Shown in pieces: positions 50,010 to 58,724 of a stretch of 64,000 nucleotides of DNA (positions are counted from its first letter, which is position 1; every line of letters begins with the position of its first letter). The notes beneath the pieces are model-generated. The model saw only the letters and a list, made by a program, of their open reading frames with translations. It was not told the origin of the DNA and did no database searches. The translations under genes were made by a program, and so were the position numbers. Origin of the DNA: Rhodococcus rhodnii (GTDB lineage: Bacteria; Actinomycetota; Actinomycetes; Mycobacteriales; Pseudonocardiaceae); assembly GCA_000720375.1 (NCBI GenBank), contig JOAA01000009.1, positions 428,218 through 492,217 on the forward strand, written 5' to 3'.

Positions 50010-52409
50010 TCACCCGTCGATCCGGACCGGCCGACCGTCCACAGTGAACGGCCCGGTCCAGTGCAGGCCGAGGTTGCGGTAGCGCACGCCGTCATCGGCG
50101 AACTCCGGCTCGCCCAGCGCGCCGACGAACTCGGCGAAGGTCCCGTCCACCGCCCGCCTGCCGACCAGGCACACCCACGACCTGCCCGGTCCCTTGGCGC
50201 GGACCTCCTGGTAGGCGTTGACGCCTGCGGTCAGCACACGGCAGCCGCCCTGCGCGGCGAGCGCGACGTAGCCGTCGCCGCGACGACCGGCCAGCCATGG
50301 GCCCGCCGAGGCCCATTCGTCCATTGTGGATAGCGGAAACCAACCGTGGGTGAACCCCATCGGGTCGTCCGCCGGAATACGGTACACGGCCAGCACGACG
50401 TTGCGGTGCTGACGGGCCCTGGGCAGGATTCGATTGCCCGCCCAGGCGTTCGGACGTGCCGAGGAGTGGACAGCGTCGTTGGGCGCGTGCGTCACGTACA
50501 CCTGGGTCTCCGGGCCAAGTGCCGCGGCCCAGATGTGTTCCTGCAGGCCAGGCAGCCCAGGCCGGTAGTCCTGGACGCTCGACAGCATCGCGTCCGGTGT
50601 CTTGTACACGACCAAATCCGACGAATACGGCCGGGACAGCAAGTCGTGATGCTGGCGGTATTCGCCGCGGTAGCGCTGCATGGCCAGCCACTCGTCCGGA
50701 ACCTGAGCCGCCGCGGCAACTCGCGCGGGGAGCCGGTAGCGCTCTGCTGTTGCCAGTACGGTCGCGGGCAGGGTGGCGTGATTGAGAGCTCCCATGCCCC
50801 AGCAGAACCACATGATGGACGCGGTCTCCTCGAGCCGCGCGCTGCGCTGGGTCTGCACATACGACCGTCCATGCGCGGACACGTGCGCGCCGTGCCATGA
50901 ATTAGTGGCCAACGTGAACAAAGTCTTGGTCAACAGTTCCTCGGCCAGGTCCCGGATTCGTGCGTCGTGCGCGAACTCCACGAGTGACGTCAGCGCCATC
51001 ACGTCGATCGCGAGGTAGGCGTTGGAATCGAACTCGCTGTATCCGCCTGCCAGCCTGCGGACCAACCATTCCTCGGCCAGTGTCCGGCCGTGTTCGGCGT
51101 GGCGCTGGCCGGTCCATCCGGTGTTCGCGAAGATCTCGTGCTCGAAGGCCTGCCCGGCGAGCAGTTCCGCGGTGTGCCAGACCAGTTGGTGGTTCTCGGT
51201 GAAGTAGCACATCGCGTCGATGCCCGGCTGGTCGATCCAGAACTTGAAGCCCAGCAACGCTTTGCGCACGCGGTCGCCGACGTCCGGCCGACGGTGCCAG
51301 AGATGCAGCAGACCCAAGGCCTCGAAGTCCGCGCAGTCCGCGCGGTTCTCGATCATCCACAGTGACCGTTCCAACGCCTCCGGGCGCAGTACGTGCCCGG
51401 CGTCCAATGCCGTGGCCGCGAGTTCCGCCGCGCAGCCGTTGGCGCCCTGTGCCGCGTGTTCCAAGACTTCCCGGCGCCAGTCCTCGGGGCCGCCAACGGG
51501 ACGGGACCGCGCATGGGGCAACAACATCACCGGAAAGTCCCGGAAGAGCGGGGAACCTGGTACCGACACGCGTATCGTCTGTTCGCCTGCCGTCAACGGG
51601 ACGGTCGCCCGGCCACCGTCCAAAGTGGCCGTGTGCTCGCCGATGTGGAGGGTGACGCCGTCCGGCCCGGTGAATTCGACTTCCGGTTCAGTCACGCCCC
51701 AGCGCGGTGTGCCCACCGCGTCGAGGATCTGCTCGGCGAACTCCGATGACCGTTCATCGGCGCCGGGGCTGGGAACGACCACCCGGACCGGCAGGCCACC
51801 GACACGCAGCCGGACCACATGGCGGCACTCCCGGAAACCGATCTGCCACGAACACACGACAATCTCGGTCAAGCCGGACGCAAGCCACACCCGTACTTCG
51901 TGTTCGGCGGGCTCCATGTACGTCACCTGGCTGGTCCGCAGTACGCATTCCCCGCCGACGTACAGCAACACCGGGCCGGTGCTGGCGAGTTTGAGAGTGC
52001 GCCACTCCGCCTGGTCCACCTCGAAAACCGTGGCAGCCAACGCGATGCGCAGCTCAGGCGTGAAACAGAACTCGCTCCAGTCGACCAGACCGTCCGACAT
52101 GGTGTGGACCCGGCGCCATGTGTCGGTGTGCTGAACGCTGGTCGGCCCCGTGTAGCTGACCTTGCCGCCTTCCACGACCGTCGACAGTGGCTGTTCACGC
52201 AATGGCCAGCGTTCGTGCAGCCGTGCTTTGAGCGGGGTGACGTCCGGTCCGTTGGTCAGCACCCAGCGGCCGTCCGGGTCCCACGGTGAACCGCCAGCCT
52301 GGACAATGCCCGACAAATCCACCGGCTCGGGCCAACTCCCGGACACCAGCCAGTCCCGAACCGTGCCGCGCTCGTCAAGGCGATGGACGGTGCGCTCGTT
52401 CATCTCCAC
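50010..52409 (-). CDS. Large uncharacterised protein, alpha/alpha-barrel-like (possible carbohydrate-active enzyme)
   Basis: 799 residues from GTG 52409 (ATG 52403 possible). The N-terminal 300 residues are beta-rich with a galactose-binding-like pattern (TLKLASTGPVLLYVGGE). Residues about 310-600 are helical repeats with aromatic and acidic residues (NHQLVWHTAELLAGQAF, GYSEFDSNAYLAIDVMAL, SSWHGAHVSAHGRSY-like WHGAHVSAHGRSYVQTQ). The last 200 are beta-rich (AVYRIPADDPMGFTHGWF). The layout recalls (alpha/alpha) toroid polysaccharide lyases and heparinase-like enzymes, but I cannot name a family. No signal peptide. It starts 3 bp after the XRE gene stop, so they form a two-gene operon. Confidence 0.7.
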   Translation of the reverse strand: MEMNERTVHRLDERGTVRDWLVSGSWPEPVDLSGIVQAGGSPWDPDGRWVLTNGPDVTPLKARLHERWPLREQPLSTVVEGGKVSYTGPTSVQHTDTWRRVHTMSDGLVDWSEFCFTPELRIALAATVFEVDQAEWRTLKLASTGPVLLYVGGECVLRTSQVTYMEPAEHEVRVWLASGLTEIVVCSWQIGFRECRHVVRLRVGGLPVRVVVPSPGADERSSEFAEQILDAVGTPRWGVTEPEVEFTGPDGVTLHIGEHTATLDGGRATVPLTAGEQTIRVSVPGSPLFRDFPVMLLPHARSRPVGGPEDWRREVLEHAAQGANGCAAELAATALDAGHVLRPEALERSLWMIENRADCADFEALGLLHLWHRRPDVGDRVRKALLGFKFWIDQPGIDAMCYFTENHQLVWHTAELLAGQAFEHEIFANTGWTGQRHAEHGRTLAEEWLVRRLAGGYSEFDSNAYLAIDVMALTSLVEFAHDARIRDLAEELLTKTLFTLATNSWHGAHVSAHGRSYVQTQRSARLEETASIMWFCWGMGALNHATLPATVLATAERYRLPARVAAAAQVPDEWLAMQRYRGEYRQHHDLLSRPYSSDLVVYKTPDAMLSSVQDYRPGLPGLQEHIWAAALGPETQVYVTHAPNDAVHSSARPNAWAGNRILPRARQHRNVVLAVYRIPADDPMGFTHGWFPLSTMDEWASAGPWLAGRRGDGYVALAAQGGCRVLTAGVNAYQEVRAKGPGRSWVCLVGRRAVDGTFAEFVGALGEPEFADDGVRYRNLGLHWTGPFTVDGRPVRIDG

Positions 52410-52412
52410 CCG

Positions 52413-53291
52413 TTAGTCCCACTCCCAGCCGATACCGATCACGCCGGGCTTGACGGTACGTTCGGCGCGGTGCACCCACTGTCCTGAAGTGACGATCAGC
52501 TCGTCTTCGACGATGACCGTCCCGTGCGGTTTCACCTGGGTGAATCCGTGCACGCGGGCGGGCAGGGCGCCGAACTGGACCCGCAGCACGTAGACGTCGG
52601 CCGGATACCGGAAGCCGCGGCGGTAGTCGAAACTGGCCGTCGGCGCGGAAATGGTGATGGCGTAGTCGAAGAATTGGGTTTCACCGATTCGAAGCCGGCG
52701 ATCGAAGAGCAGTTCCGCGGCGATCACGGCCGCGCCGGGGTGGCGTCGCACCCGGCCGAGACGGCAGTTCGCCACGGCTTTCACGCTGATGTCCGCGGAA
52801 TCGGTGCCGGGTTCGGCGCAATAGACCGCGAGATGCCTGTCCGGGCCGTCGGCGGTCGTCTCGACCACGAATCGGGTGTGCACGGACTGGATTGCCCGGT
52901 CGGTGCCAACGCGGACGCTGTCTTCTTGGCTGAACACACGGAGTTTCGAGTCCGACGGGCCGATCATTGGCGTGACAGCTTCGGCCAGCGCGTCGGATGG
53001 CGCAAGAATGCCGTCGTAATTACGATCCCGTTTGGTCCAACGGCCGCGCGGGCGGGGTGGACCGAGCAACGCGGCCAGCGAATGCCGGGGCATTCCCAGG
53101 ATGGTCTCGATCGCGTGCACCGCTCGCAGGGAATCGGCGCGTTCCGGTCGGCTGCGCCCCTGCTGCCAGTAGCTCAGGCTGGTCACGCTGACCTGGATGC
53201 CGCGCTGCGCCAGCCGGTGGCGCAACCGGTCCAGGGTCAGCCCGCTGTCCTCGATGGCCGCTCTGAGCACGGAATGGAATTGGTCCGGCAT
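52413..53291 (-). CDS. XRE-type DNA-binding protein with C-terminal sensory domain
   Basis: 292 residues from ATG 53291 (GGGGGTG 5 nt upstream). Residues 1-75: MPDQFHSVLRAAIEDSGLTLDRLRHRLAQRGIQVSVTSLSYWQQGRSRPER (helix-turn-helix key part VSVTSLSYWQQGRSRPE). The C-terminal 180 residues are mostly beta (HLAVYCAEPGTDSADISVKAV, FDYRRGFRYPADVYVLRVQFG), of an unassigned type seen in actinomycete regulators. It is co-transcribed with the 799-residue protein and probably controls the operon; a CTGTG-N6-CACAG repeat lies 21 bp upstream. Confidence 0.8.
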   Translation of the reverse strand: MPDQFHSVLRAAIEDSGLTLDRLRHRLAQRGIQVSVTSLSYWQQGRSRPERADSLRAVHAIETILGMPRHSLAALLGPPRPRGRWTKRDRNYDGILAPSDALAEAVTPMIGPSDSKLRVFSQEDSVRVGTDRAIQSVHTRFVVETTADGPDRHLAVYCAEPGTDSADISVKAVANCRLGRVRRHPGAAVIAAELLFDRRLRIGETQFFDYAITISAPTASFDYRRGFRYPADVYVLRVQFGALPARVHGFTQVKPHGTVIVEDELIVTSGQWVHRAERTVKPGVIGIGWEWD

Positions 53292-53311
53292 ACGTTCACC
53301 CCCGGTTGATT

Positions 53312-53327
53312 CTGTGAACGAACACAG
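53312..53327. promoter_or_regulatory. Inverted repeat upstream of the XRE regulator
   Basis: CTGTG-AACGAA-CACAG, 21 bp upstream of the XRE start; candidate autoregulatory site. Confidence 0.35.
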
Positions 53328-53388
53328 TCTTCGCGCGCGTCGTTCATCTAACGGCGGACAGCCGCGCTGGTCACGGTCATTCACAGTT

Positions 53389-53405
53389 TTGAACCCGGCG
53401 TTCAA
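53389..53405. promoter_or_regulatory. Inverted repeat in the XRE / M23 divergent region
   Basis: TTGAAC-CCGGC-GTTCAA, perfect 6-bp arms, between the divergent XRE gene and the M23 peptidase gene. No other feature was seen in 53328-53515. Confidence 0.35.
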
Positions 53406-53515
53406 GGATTGTGGTTTCGCCGAGGCGAACGGCTTGACGCCGCACGCTGCCCGGGTATTTCTTTCGTGCTGACCGGTCACTCCCTGCTCGTGTCCCTATC
53501 CCTGCTGGAGGACAC

Positions 53516-54373
53516 ATGTTTCTGGTCAGAGCTATGGTCGTGGTCGCATTAGCGGCCTTCGTTGTCACGCCTGCGGCAGCCGCCGCGCCCAGCTTGGCTG
53601 ACGAGGTGCGCAAGACGATGGCCGCGAGCGACGCGCTCGTCGAACCGAGCCGTACCCATGACGGCTGGGTCTTCGGGTCGAGCACCGTGCCGTTGTCCGC
53701 GGACGCGCACGAGTCGCCGAGAAGCGCCTTGTTCGTGGCCCACAATGCCGGCAAGAAATGGCGGGTCGGCCTGGAAGGCACCGCCGGCTTCGCCGAACTG
53801 GTCAGCCAAGCACCCCGCGAAGTGGTCAGCGACAGTGAAAAGGAGCTGTTCGCCGGGGTCCAGCCGCTCGCCGACACCGGACTCGGACTGCCGTGGCCGC
53901 AAGGCGTCGCCTGGTGGATGGGCGGCGGTCCGCACGGCAACAGCGGCCAGAGCCGGCCGTTCAGCTCGATCGACTTCAACGGCGGCGACGGTCGTGTGCT
54001 GTCCGCCGGGCCCGGGAAGGTCTACAAGAGCTGCGTCCGTGGCCGCAGTGCGCTGGTGAAAGTCGTGCATGCCAACGGGCTCAGCACGACCTACTACCAC
54101 ATGTACGACCTCACAACGCTTCCTGACGGCTCGAACGTGCAGACCGGGACCTACCTCGGTCACATCGGCAACGAGCTGCCTTGCGGCGGGTCGAGTACAG
54201 GTGCGCACGTGCACTTCTCGTTGCTGCGCGGCAACACGCACATCAGCGTGAACAACCAGACCATCGGTGGCTGGACCTTCTACGAGGGCTCTCAGGCGTA
54301 CCGCGGTTACGCGATGCGCAACGGCGTGCGCGTCAACGTCGGCGGGCGCGTGACGAACTACGGACCCAGCTGA
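53516..54373 (+). CDS. Secreted M23-family (LasA/lysostaphin-type) metallopeptidase
   Basis: 285 residues from ATG 53516 (GGAGGACAC upstream). Signal peptide MFLVRAMVVVALAAFVVTPAAAA. The first 110 mature residues form a pro- or accessory region. The M23 domain shows WWMGGGPHGNSGQSRPFSSIDFNGG (the H...D zinc motif, H in GPHGN and D in SSIDF), HANGLSTTYYHMYDL and GAHVHFSLL (HxH). All zinc ligands are present, so an active peptidoglycan endopeptidase is expected. Single gene; divergent from the XRE regulator. Confidence 0.92.
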   Translation: MFLVRAMVVVALAAFVVTPAAAAAPSLADEVRKTMAASDALVEPSRTHDGWVFGSSTVPLSADAHESPRSALFVAHNAGKKWRVGLEGTAGFAELVSQAPREVVSDSEKELFAGVQPLADTGLGLPWPQGVAWWMGGGPHGNSGQSRPFSSIDFNGGDGRVLSAGPGKVYKSCVRGRSALVKVVHANGLSTTYYHMYDLTTLPDGSNVQTGTYLGHIGNELPCGGSSTGAHVHFSLLRGNTHISVNNQTIGGWTFYEGSQAYRGYAMRNGVRVNVGGRVTNYGPS

Positions 54374-54547
54374 CAGACGATCACAAGAATGTCGCAAGCG
54401 GGCGGTGCGATGGTGCCTGGACGGTAGTGAAGGACCTCATCACTAGGGGGAATCCTGAACACGATCAGGCAGATTGCCGAAGAACGCCGCAATCGCACCC
54501 AGCCGCCGGCTGCTCGTCTAGGCGAGCAGCGTGGCAAATGTGTCGGG

Positions 54548-54757
54548 GTGTACGAGGTGAGCGGGTTGCGCAAGGTCGCCCGCGTCCTGCTGGCCAGTGG
54601 GTTCGTCGTCACCGCGTATCTCGGCGCGAGCGCCGCGATACCGGAGGTTGGTTCGGACGTCGTCGTCGCCGGCGCCCAGGGTGGTGACTGTCCGGCTGGG
54701 ACGTGCAAGGTGCAGAGCCCGGACCAGCCGACCACCCGCTATCAGATTCCCGAGTAG
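54548..54757 (+). CDS. Small secreted or membrane-anchored protein upstream of rimO
   Basis: 69 residues from GTG 54548 (GTG 54557 is an alternative). One hydrophobic segment VARVLLASGFVVTAYLGASAA (signal or anchor), then a short acidic, cysteine-containing tail (GGDCPAGTCKVQSPDQPTTRYQIPE). The same frame is open upstream to 54434 and encodes LNTIRQIAEERRNRTQPP, with AGGGGGAATC directly before a CTG codon, so a longer product with a CTG start is possible. The stop lies 3 bp before rimO, so they are co-transcribed. Family not recognised. Confidence 0.6.
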   Translation: MYEVSGLRKVARVLLASGFVVTAYLGASAAIPEVGSDVVVAGAQGGDCPAGTCKVQSPDQPTTRYQIPE

Positions 54758-54760
54758 CCG

Positions 54761-56125
54761 ATGACGACCGATCGCACTGTGTCCCTGGTGACCCTGGGCT
54801 GCACGCGCAACTCGGTCGACTCGGATGAGCTCGCCGCCCGGCTCGACCAAGCCGGGTGGCGGCTCACCGAGACGGGCGAGGCCGCGGTCGTCATGGTGAA
54901 CACCTGTGGGTTCATCGAATCCGCGAAGAAGGAATCGATCGACGCCATGCTCGCGGCGTCCGGATCGGGCGCCAAGGTCGTCGCGGTGGGCTGCATGGCG
55001 GAGCGCTACGGCAAGGAACTCGCCGAAGCGTTGCCTGAGGCCAATGCCGTGCTGTCGTTCGACGACTATCCCGAGATCGGTGAACGTCTCGACGACGTGC
55101 TGCGAGGACGTGCCAAACCCGCGCACACCCCGCAAGACCGGAGAACGTTGCTGCCGCTCACTCCGGTGCAACGCAGGGAATCCGATACGCACGTGCCGGG
55201 CCACGCACCGGCGAGCGGGCCGCGTGTACTGCGGCACAGGCTTGGCGGAGGCCCGGTCGCGCCGTTGAAACTGGCATCCGGATGCGACCGCCGCTGTGCA
55301 TTCTGTGCCATTCCCAGCTTCCGTGGCGCGTTCGTCTCCCGTGCACCGGACGAGATCCTGGCCGAAGCGGAATGGCTTGCCGCGCACGGTGTCCGGGAAG
55401 TCATCCTGGTCAGCGAGAACTCCACGTCCTACGGCAAGGATCTCGGCGACATCCGGGCACTGGACAAGCTGTTGCCGAGATTGGCCGCGGTGGTCGACCG
55501 GGTCCGGCTGAACTACTTGCAGCCGGCCGAGTTGCGGCCGGGGCTGATCGAGGTGATCACCTCGACCCCTGGTGTCACCCCCTATTTCGACCTGCCGTTC
55601 CAGCACGCCAGCGGGCCGGTGTTGCGCCGGATGCGGCGCTTCGGTGACCGGGAGAGGTTTCTTGAGCTGATCGGGTCGATCCGGGCGCTGAACCCGGACG
55701 CGGGCATCCGGTCCAACTTCATCGTCGGTTTCCCCGGCGAGTCCGAATCGGACTTCGCACAGCTGCGCCAGTTCGTCACGCAGGCGCGACTGGACGCCAT
55801 CGGCGTCTTCGGGTATTCCGACGAGGAACGCACCGAAGCGGCTGGTTTCCAGGACAAAGTGCCTGCCGAGCTGATCGCGCGGCGTGCCGACGAACTCGCG
55901 ATCCTCGCCGACGAAATGTGCGCTCAGCGTGCTGAGGAACGAATCGGCGCTGTCGTCGACGTCCTCGTCGGACCCGGCACCGACGGCTGGGCCGAACATC
56001 AGGCTCCGGACGTCGACGGCAAAGTCACCATCGATGGGGGAGAAGGGTTGCGGCCCGGCGACATCGTCAAGGCGATCGTCACCGGAACCAACGGCATCGA
56101 CCTCTACGCCAAGGTAGTCGGCTGA
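54761..56125 (+). CDS. rimO: Ribosomal protein S12 methylthiotransferase RimO
   Basis: 454 residues. Radical SAM methylthiotransferase that adds a methylthio group to Asp88 (E. coli numbering) of ribosomal protein S12. The N-terminal UPF0004 domain has the three auxiliary-cluster cysteines C14 (TLGCTRN), C49 (NTCGFI) and C78 (VGCMAERYG). The radical SAM CxxxCxxC is C175, C179, C182 ([12 protein letters not shown]). C-terminal TRAM domain: [22 protein letters not shown]...[10 protein letters not shown]. Actinobacterial RimO form with an extended N-to-SAM linker. Intact. Confidence 0.96.
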   Translation: MTTDRTVSLVTLGCTRNSVDSDELAARLDQAGWRLTETGEAAVVMVNTCGFIESAKKESIDAMLAASGSGAKVVAVGCMAERYGKELAEALPEANAVLSFDDYPEIGERLDDVLRGRAKPAHTPQDRRTLLPLTPVQRRESDTHVPGHAPASGPRVLRHRLGGGPVAPLKLASGCDRRCAFCAIPSFRGAFVSRAPDEILAEAEWLAAHGVREVILVSENSTSYGKDLGDIRALDKLLPRLAAVVDRVRLNYLQPAELRPGLIEVITSTPGVTPYFDLPFQHASGPVLRRMRRFGDRERFLELIGSIRALNPDAGIRSNFIVGFPGESESDFAQLRQFVTQARLDAIGVFGYSDEERTEAAGFQDKVPAELIARRADELAILADEMCAQRAEERIGAVVDVLVGPGTDGWAEHQAPDVDGKVTIDGGEGLRPGDIVKAIVTGTNGIDLYAKVVG

Positions 56126-56257
56126 CAGTTTCGCCTTGCGCCGTCCGAGTGGTTGGTTCTGCGCGAACCTGCGATTTACTTGGTTGCTTCTTGACAACCC
56201 CGTGCCGGGATGGCCAGGCTCCGGCGACACTTCCCTGTGTTCGAAAGGTGTTGCTGG

Positions 56258-57028
56258 ATGAACCTTCGATCGGTTTTATCCCTCTTCGCCATCACAGCCG
56301 CGATCGGTGCCGGCATGGTCACTCCCGCCAGCGCCGACCCGGCTCCCCTGGATGCCTGCTACACGTGGGGGCGCACGCTGTCGGAGGGCACGTCCGGAGA
56401 CGACGTGCGGCAGCTGCAGATCCGGGTGGCGGGTTATCCAGGCTACGGCGGTGTGCTCGCCCTTGACGGGCAGTTCGGTCCCGGCACCAAAGCGGCCGTC
56501 ACGCGTTTCCAGCAGGCCTATGGTCTGGGTGCGGACGGCATCGCCGGTCCCGCCACGTACAGCAAGATCTACGAGTTGCAGGACAACGACTGCACCCCTG
56601 TCAACTTCAGCTATGACGAGTTGAACAACTGTAACTCCGACTGGTCAGGCGGCAACGTGTCCGCAGCGACCGCACGGGCCAACGCGCTCGTGTCGATGTG
56701 GAAGCTGCAGGCCATGCGGCATGCCATGGGAGACAGGCCGATCGACGTCAACGGCGGCTTCCGCAGCGTTGCCTGCAACAACGCGGTCGGTGGCGCGCCC
56801 GCGAGCCGGCACCTCTACGGCGACGCCGTCGATCTCGGTGCCGGGTCGCAAGGGTTCTGTGCGTTGGCCCGCCAGGCGCGCAACCATGGTTTCAGCGAGA
56901 TCCTCGGCCCCGGCTACGTCGGCCACGACGACCACGTCCACGTCGCGCACCGGTCCACCAGGTTCTGGTCGGCCCCGAGCTGCGGCGTGTCCCGTGAAGG
57001 CGTGGAAGAGCTGCCGGTCGACCGTTAG
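56258..57028 (+). CDS. Secreted peptidoglycan-binding M15 carboxypeptidase (VanY/DacB-type)
   Basis: 256 residues from ATG 56258. Signal peptide MNLRSVLSLFAITAAIGAGMVTPASA. Residues about 35-110 are a PG_binding_1 domain (SEGTSGDDVRQLQIRVAGYPG...GTKAAVTRFQQAYGLGADGIAG). Residues 130-245 are an M15_3 D-Ala-D-Ala carboxypeptidase domain with SRHLYGDAVDLG (H and D zinc ligands) and VGHDDHVHVAH (HxH). It trims or remodels stem peptides in the wall. Follows rimO by 130 bp and is probably its own unit. The 3' end overlaps the next minus-strand gene by 4 bp. Confidence 0.93.
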   Translation: MNLRSVLSLFAITAAIGAGMVTPASADPAPLDACYTWGRTLSEGTSGDDVRQLQIRVAGYPGYGGVLALDGQFGPGTKAAVTRFQQAYGLGADGIAGPATYSKIYELQDNDCTPVNFSYDELNNCNSDWSGGNVSAATARANALVSMWKLQAMRHAMGDRPIDVNGGFRSVACNNAVGGAPASRHLYGDAVDLGAGSQGFCALARQARNHGFSEILGPGYVGHDDHVHVAHRSTRFWSAPSCGVSREGVEELPVDR

Positions 57029-57363
57029 ATCAACCCGAGCTGGGCCAGGTCGGTGGCGTACTTGCCGATCAGTTCCTTCGTGATGTGCGGGATGTCCTTG
57101 TCCGGGCCGACCCCGGCTTTCCGGACCGCCGCACGGAATCGTTCGGTGGGAATGTCAAGACCGTTGTTCTCGTCGGGCTTGGCGAACGCGTGAAGCAGGG
57201 GCAGCACCGAGTGCTGCTTCTGCTTCTTCGCGATCGCCTCCGCGGTGAAGCCCACCGGCAACCCGTCGTAGTGCGGGTTCGATATGTCCTTGCGGTAGAA
57301 GGAAAGCGGCGCGATGCCGGTGATGATCAGGCTGAGCAGCAACCGGGTGAACATGTCCGGCAC
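57025..57363 (-). CDS. Uncharacterised protein, probably the C-terminal part of a truncated gene
   Basis: 112 residues if started at GTG 57363, which has no good ribosome binding site. The frame is open only 10 codons further up, reading DSRYRRQLN before an in-frame TAA, so a longer gene appears to have been cut. Visible sequence: RLLLSLIITGIAPLSFYR (hydrophobic), then KDIPHITKELIGKYATDLAQLGLI. No family recognised. The truncation point (about 57390) coincides with the start of the accessory segment 57.4-61.8 kb, as expected for an insertion boundary. Confidence 0.45.
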   Translation of the reverse strand: MPDMFTRLLLSLIITGIAPLSFYRKDISNPHYDGLPVGFTAEAIAKKQKQHSVLPLLHAFAKPDENNGLDIPTERFRAAVRKAGVGPDKDIPHITKELIGKYATDLAQLGLI

Positions 57364-57440
57364 GTTGAGCTGCCTGCGGTAGCGGCTGTCTTATCCTCCC
57401 GTCCACCAACCTGTTCGGTTGAGCGCCAGTGTTGTTTGGT

Positions 57441-57842
57441 TTACCCCTCGATCTTTGGCAGTACGGCAGTCGGGAAGTCGCCCGGATTGGTTGCACCTTC
57501 GCCGTTCTTGGCGCGCTGTTCGTCCTCCGGCTGCCAGTTCAGCCGGACGGCATGACCTTCTTTCTGGGCACGAGTCAGAAGGTCATCTACCGAGATGCGG
57601 CGCGCCCGTTTCGGTGGCTCCTCGCCGACCGGCAACAGTTCCAGCGCTTCGGCAAACTTTGGATCGGTGCGTTCTTCGGATGCTGGAACGCTGTGTCGGC
57701 CCATGTCAGCTATGGCCGCCTGAACATCTCGACCAGCGGCTTTGCATTTCCTGACGTCCCGCCACCAGTCGGCTACGAGCCACCACACCACCCAAACCAG
57801 CGCGCCAGCCAGGAAAACGACCAGCCACAATGCGCCGGTCAT
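57441..57842 (-). CDS. Single-pass membrane protein (133 residues), last gene of a four-gene coupled operon
   Basis: N-terminal membrane helix MTGALWLVVFLAGALVWVVWWLVADWW, then a basic cytoplasmic segment (RDVRKCKAAGRDVQAAIADM) and a soluble tail ending in DLLTRAQKEGHAVRLNWQPEDEQRAKNG. No family recognised. The ATG overlaps the stop of the preceding gene (ATGA). With its partners it may form a membrane-bound complex encoded by the 57.4-58.7 kb operon. Confidence 0.75.
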   Translation of the reverse strand: MTGALWLVVFLAGALVWVVWWLVADWWRDVRKCKAAGRDVQAAIADMGRHSVPASEERTDPKFAEALELLPVGEEPPKRARRISVDDLLTRAQKEGHAVRLNWQPEDEQRAKNGEGATNPGDFPTAVLPKIEG

Positions 57843-58123
57843 GACTCGGAGCGACGGTCGACCCAGACTGGAGGACCGCAGTTACCCATCACGATGCTGG
57901 GCGTGGCTCCGTCCTCGTTGCCGCCGCTCCCGCTATCGAGCGTCTTTCGGAGCAACCCTTCGACTTCGGCCAATTCGTCGGCCAGCTCGCGCTGTACGTC
58001 GGCCAGTGCCCCCGTGTACTCGGTTCGCCCCTGATCGACATCGAGCGCGCGGCTGATGTAGCGCGCGATACTCTTGTTGACGCGGGACAGCGCAGCGTTG
58101 AGCACCAGTTCGTCATGCGTCAT
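57839..58123 (-). CDS. Small helical protein (94 residues)
   Basis: From ATG 58123: MTHDELVLNAALSRVNKSIARYISRALDVD, then ADVQRELADELAEVEGLLRKTLDSGSGG, a predicted amphipathic or coiled-coil helical pair with a flexible tail. The ATG overlaps the stop of the 35-residue gene (ATGA), and its own stop overlaps the next ATG (ATGA). The upstream extension of this frame is a shadow of the microprotein gene. No family recognised. Confidence 0.75.
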   Translation of the reverse strand: MTHDELVLNAALSRVNKSIARYISRALDVDQGRTEYTGALADVQRELADELAEVEGLLRKTLDSGSGGNEDGATPSIVMGNCGPPVWVDRRSES

Positions 58124-58227
58124 CGCTTCGGCCACCTGTCCCGTTTGGCCGCTACCAAGAGGCCAAACGCCCACAGCCCGAGGGCCAAGCCGCGAAACCC
58201 GATGAGTCCCCAGATCACCGCAGCCAT
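58120..58227 (-). CDS. 35-residue membrane microprotein
   Basis: ATG 58227 begins on the last A of the resolvase-like gene's TAA (TAATG), and its TGA overlaps the next ATG (ATGA). Product: MAAVIWGLIGFRGLALGLWA then FGLLVAAKRDRWPKR. One membrane helix and a strongly basic C-terminus, typical of inside-positive single-span peptides. The two overlaps and coding constraint support a real gene. It is too short for usual ORF cut-offs and would be missed by most annotation. Confidence 0.65.
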   Translation of the reverse strand: MAAVIWGLIGFRGLALGLWAFGLLVAAKRDRWPKR

Positions 58228-58724
58228 TACTGCCACCACTGCGGCAGACCGGCGTATGCGCCGCTGCCTGGCAGGGCCGCGACGCCGCTTGCAGGCAGTT
58301 CAGCGCAAGTGCTATGCGGACGCACAAACAGCAGCCGCGCGCCAGTCGCCCGGACCTGTTCGGCGAGCAGCTTGGCAATCTGTTCGTCGCTCGACAGGTG
58401 TTCGGCGCGCACCATGACAGCCGCGAACGAGTCCGGCAGACGGAGCACGTCACAGAGGCCGGTAAGACCGGGCCGCACCACCCTGTCGGCCGGTATGCCG
58501 TGGTCGGTAAACACCCCGCAGAGCGACAGCTTTTCCTTACGGCAGTAGCGTTCCAGCGCGCGGCGGCAGGCTTCGACATACCGGGGCCGATAGGTCACCG
58601 ACCGGACGTAGCCGTACACCAGCGGCCGGCTGGCTGACTCCGCCCGGAACACTGGCGGCTGGGTCAACGTCTGCTCCAGCAGCTTCAGTCGCGCCAGTAC
58701 CTCGAACGCATCTTCTTCGTGCAT
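58227..58724 (-). CDS. Resolvase-like (serine recombinase N-domain-like) protein
   Basis: 165 residues from ATG 58724 (ATG 58754 is an alternative). LVYGYVRSVTYRPRYVEACRRALERYCRKEKLSLCGVFTDHG resembles the first strand and helix of serine resolvases (Y-x-R-(V/S) start). FAAVMVRAEHLSSDEQIAKLLAEQVRATGARLLFVRP matches the D-strand region, where resolvases have LDRLxR. No C-terminal DNA-binding domain, and the catalytic Ser context (YxRVS) is altered to GYVRS. I read it as a resolvase-fold regulator or partner protein, and not an active recombinase. First gene of the coupled operon. Confidence 0.6.
   Translation of the reverse strand: MHEEDAFEVLARLKLLEQTLTQPPVFRAESASRPLVYGYVRSVTYRPRYVEACRRALERYCRKEKLSLCGVFTDHGIPADRVVRPGLTGLCDVLRLPDSFAAVMVRAEHLSSDEQIAKLLAEQVRATGARLLFVRPHSTCAELPASGVAALPGSGAYAGLPQWWQ

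Noticed and set aside
52426..53480. Longer N-terminus for the XRE regulator beginning at 53480
   Set aside because: The extra 63 residues lack a domain and cover the likely promoter and inverted repeats; ATG 53291 has a strong ribosome binding site and starts directly before the helix-turn-helix.
57364..57440. Possible tRNA as an integration site at the left edge of the accessory cassette
   Set aside because: A GTTCGGTTGAGC-like string is present, but no acceptor stem, anticodon arm or CCA end can be folded; no repeated copy was found near 61.8 kb.
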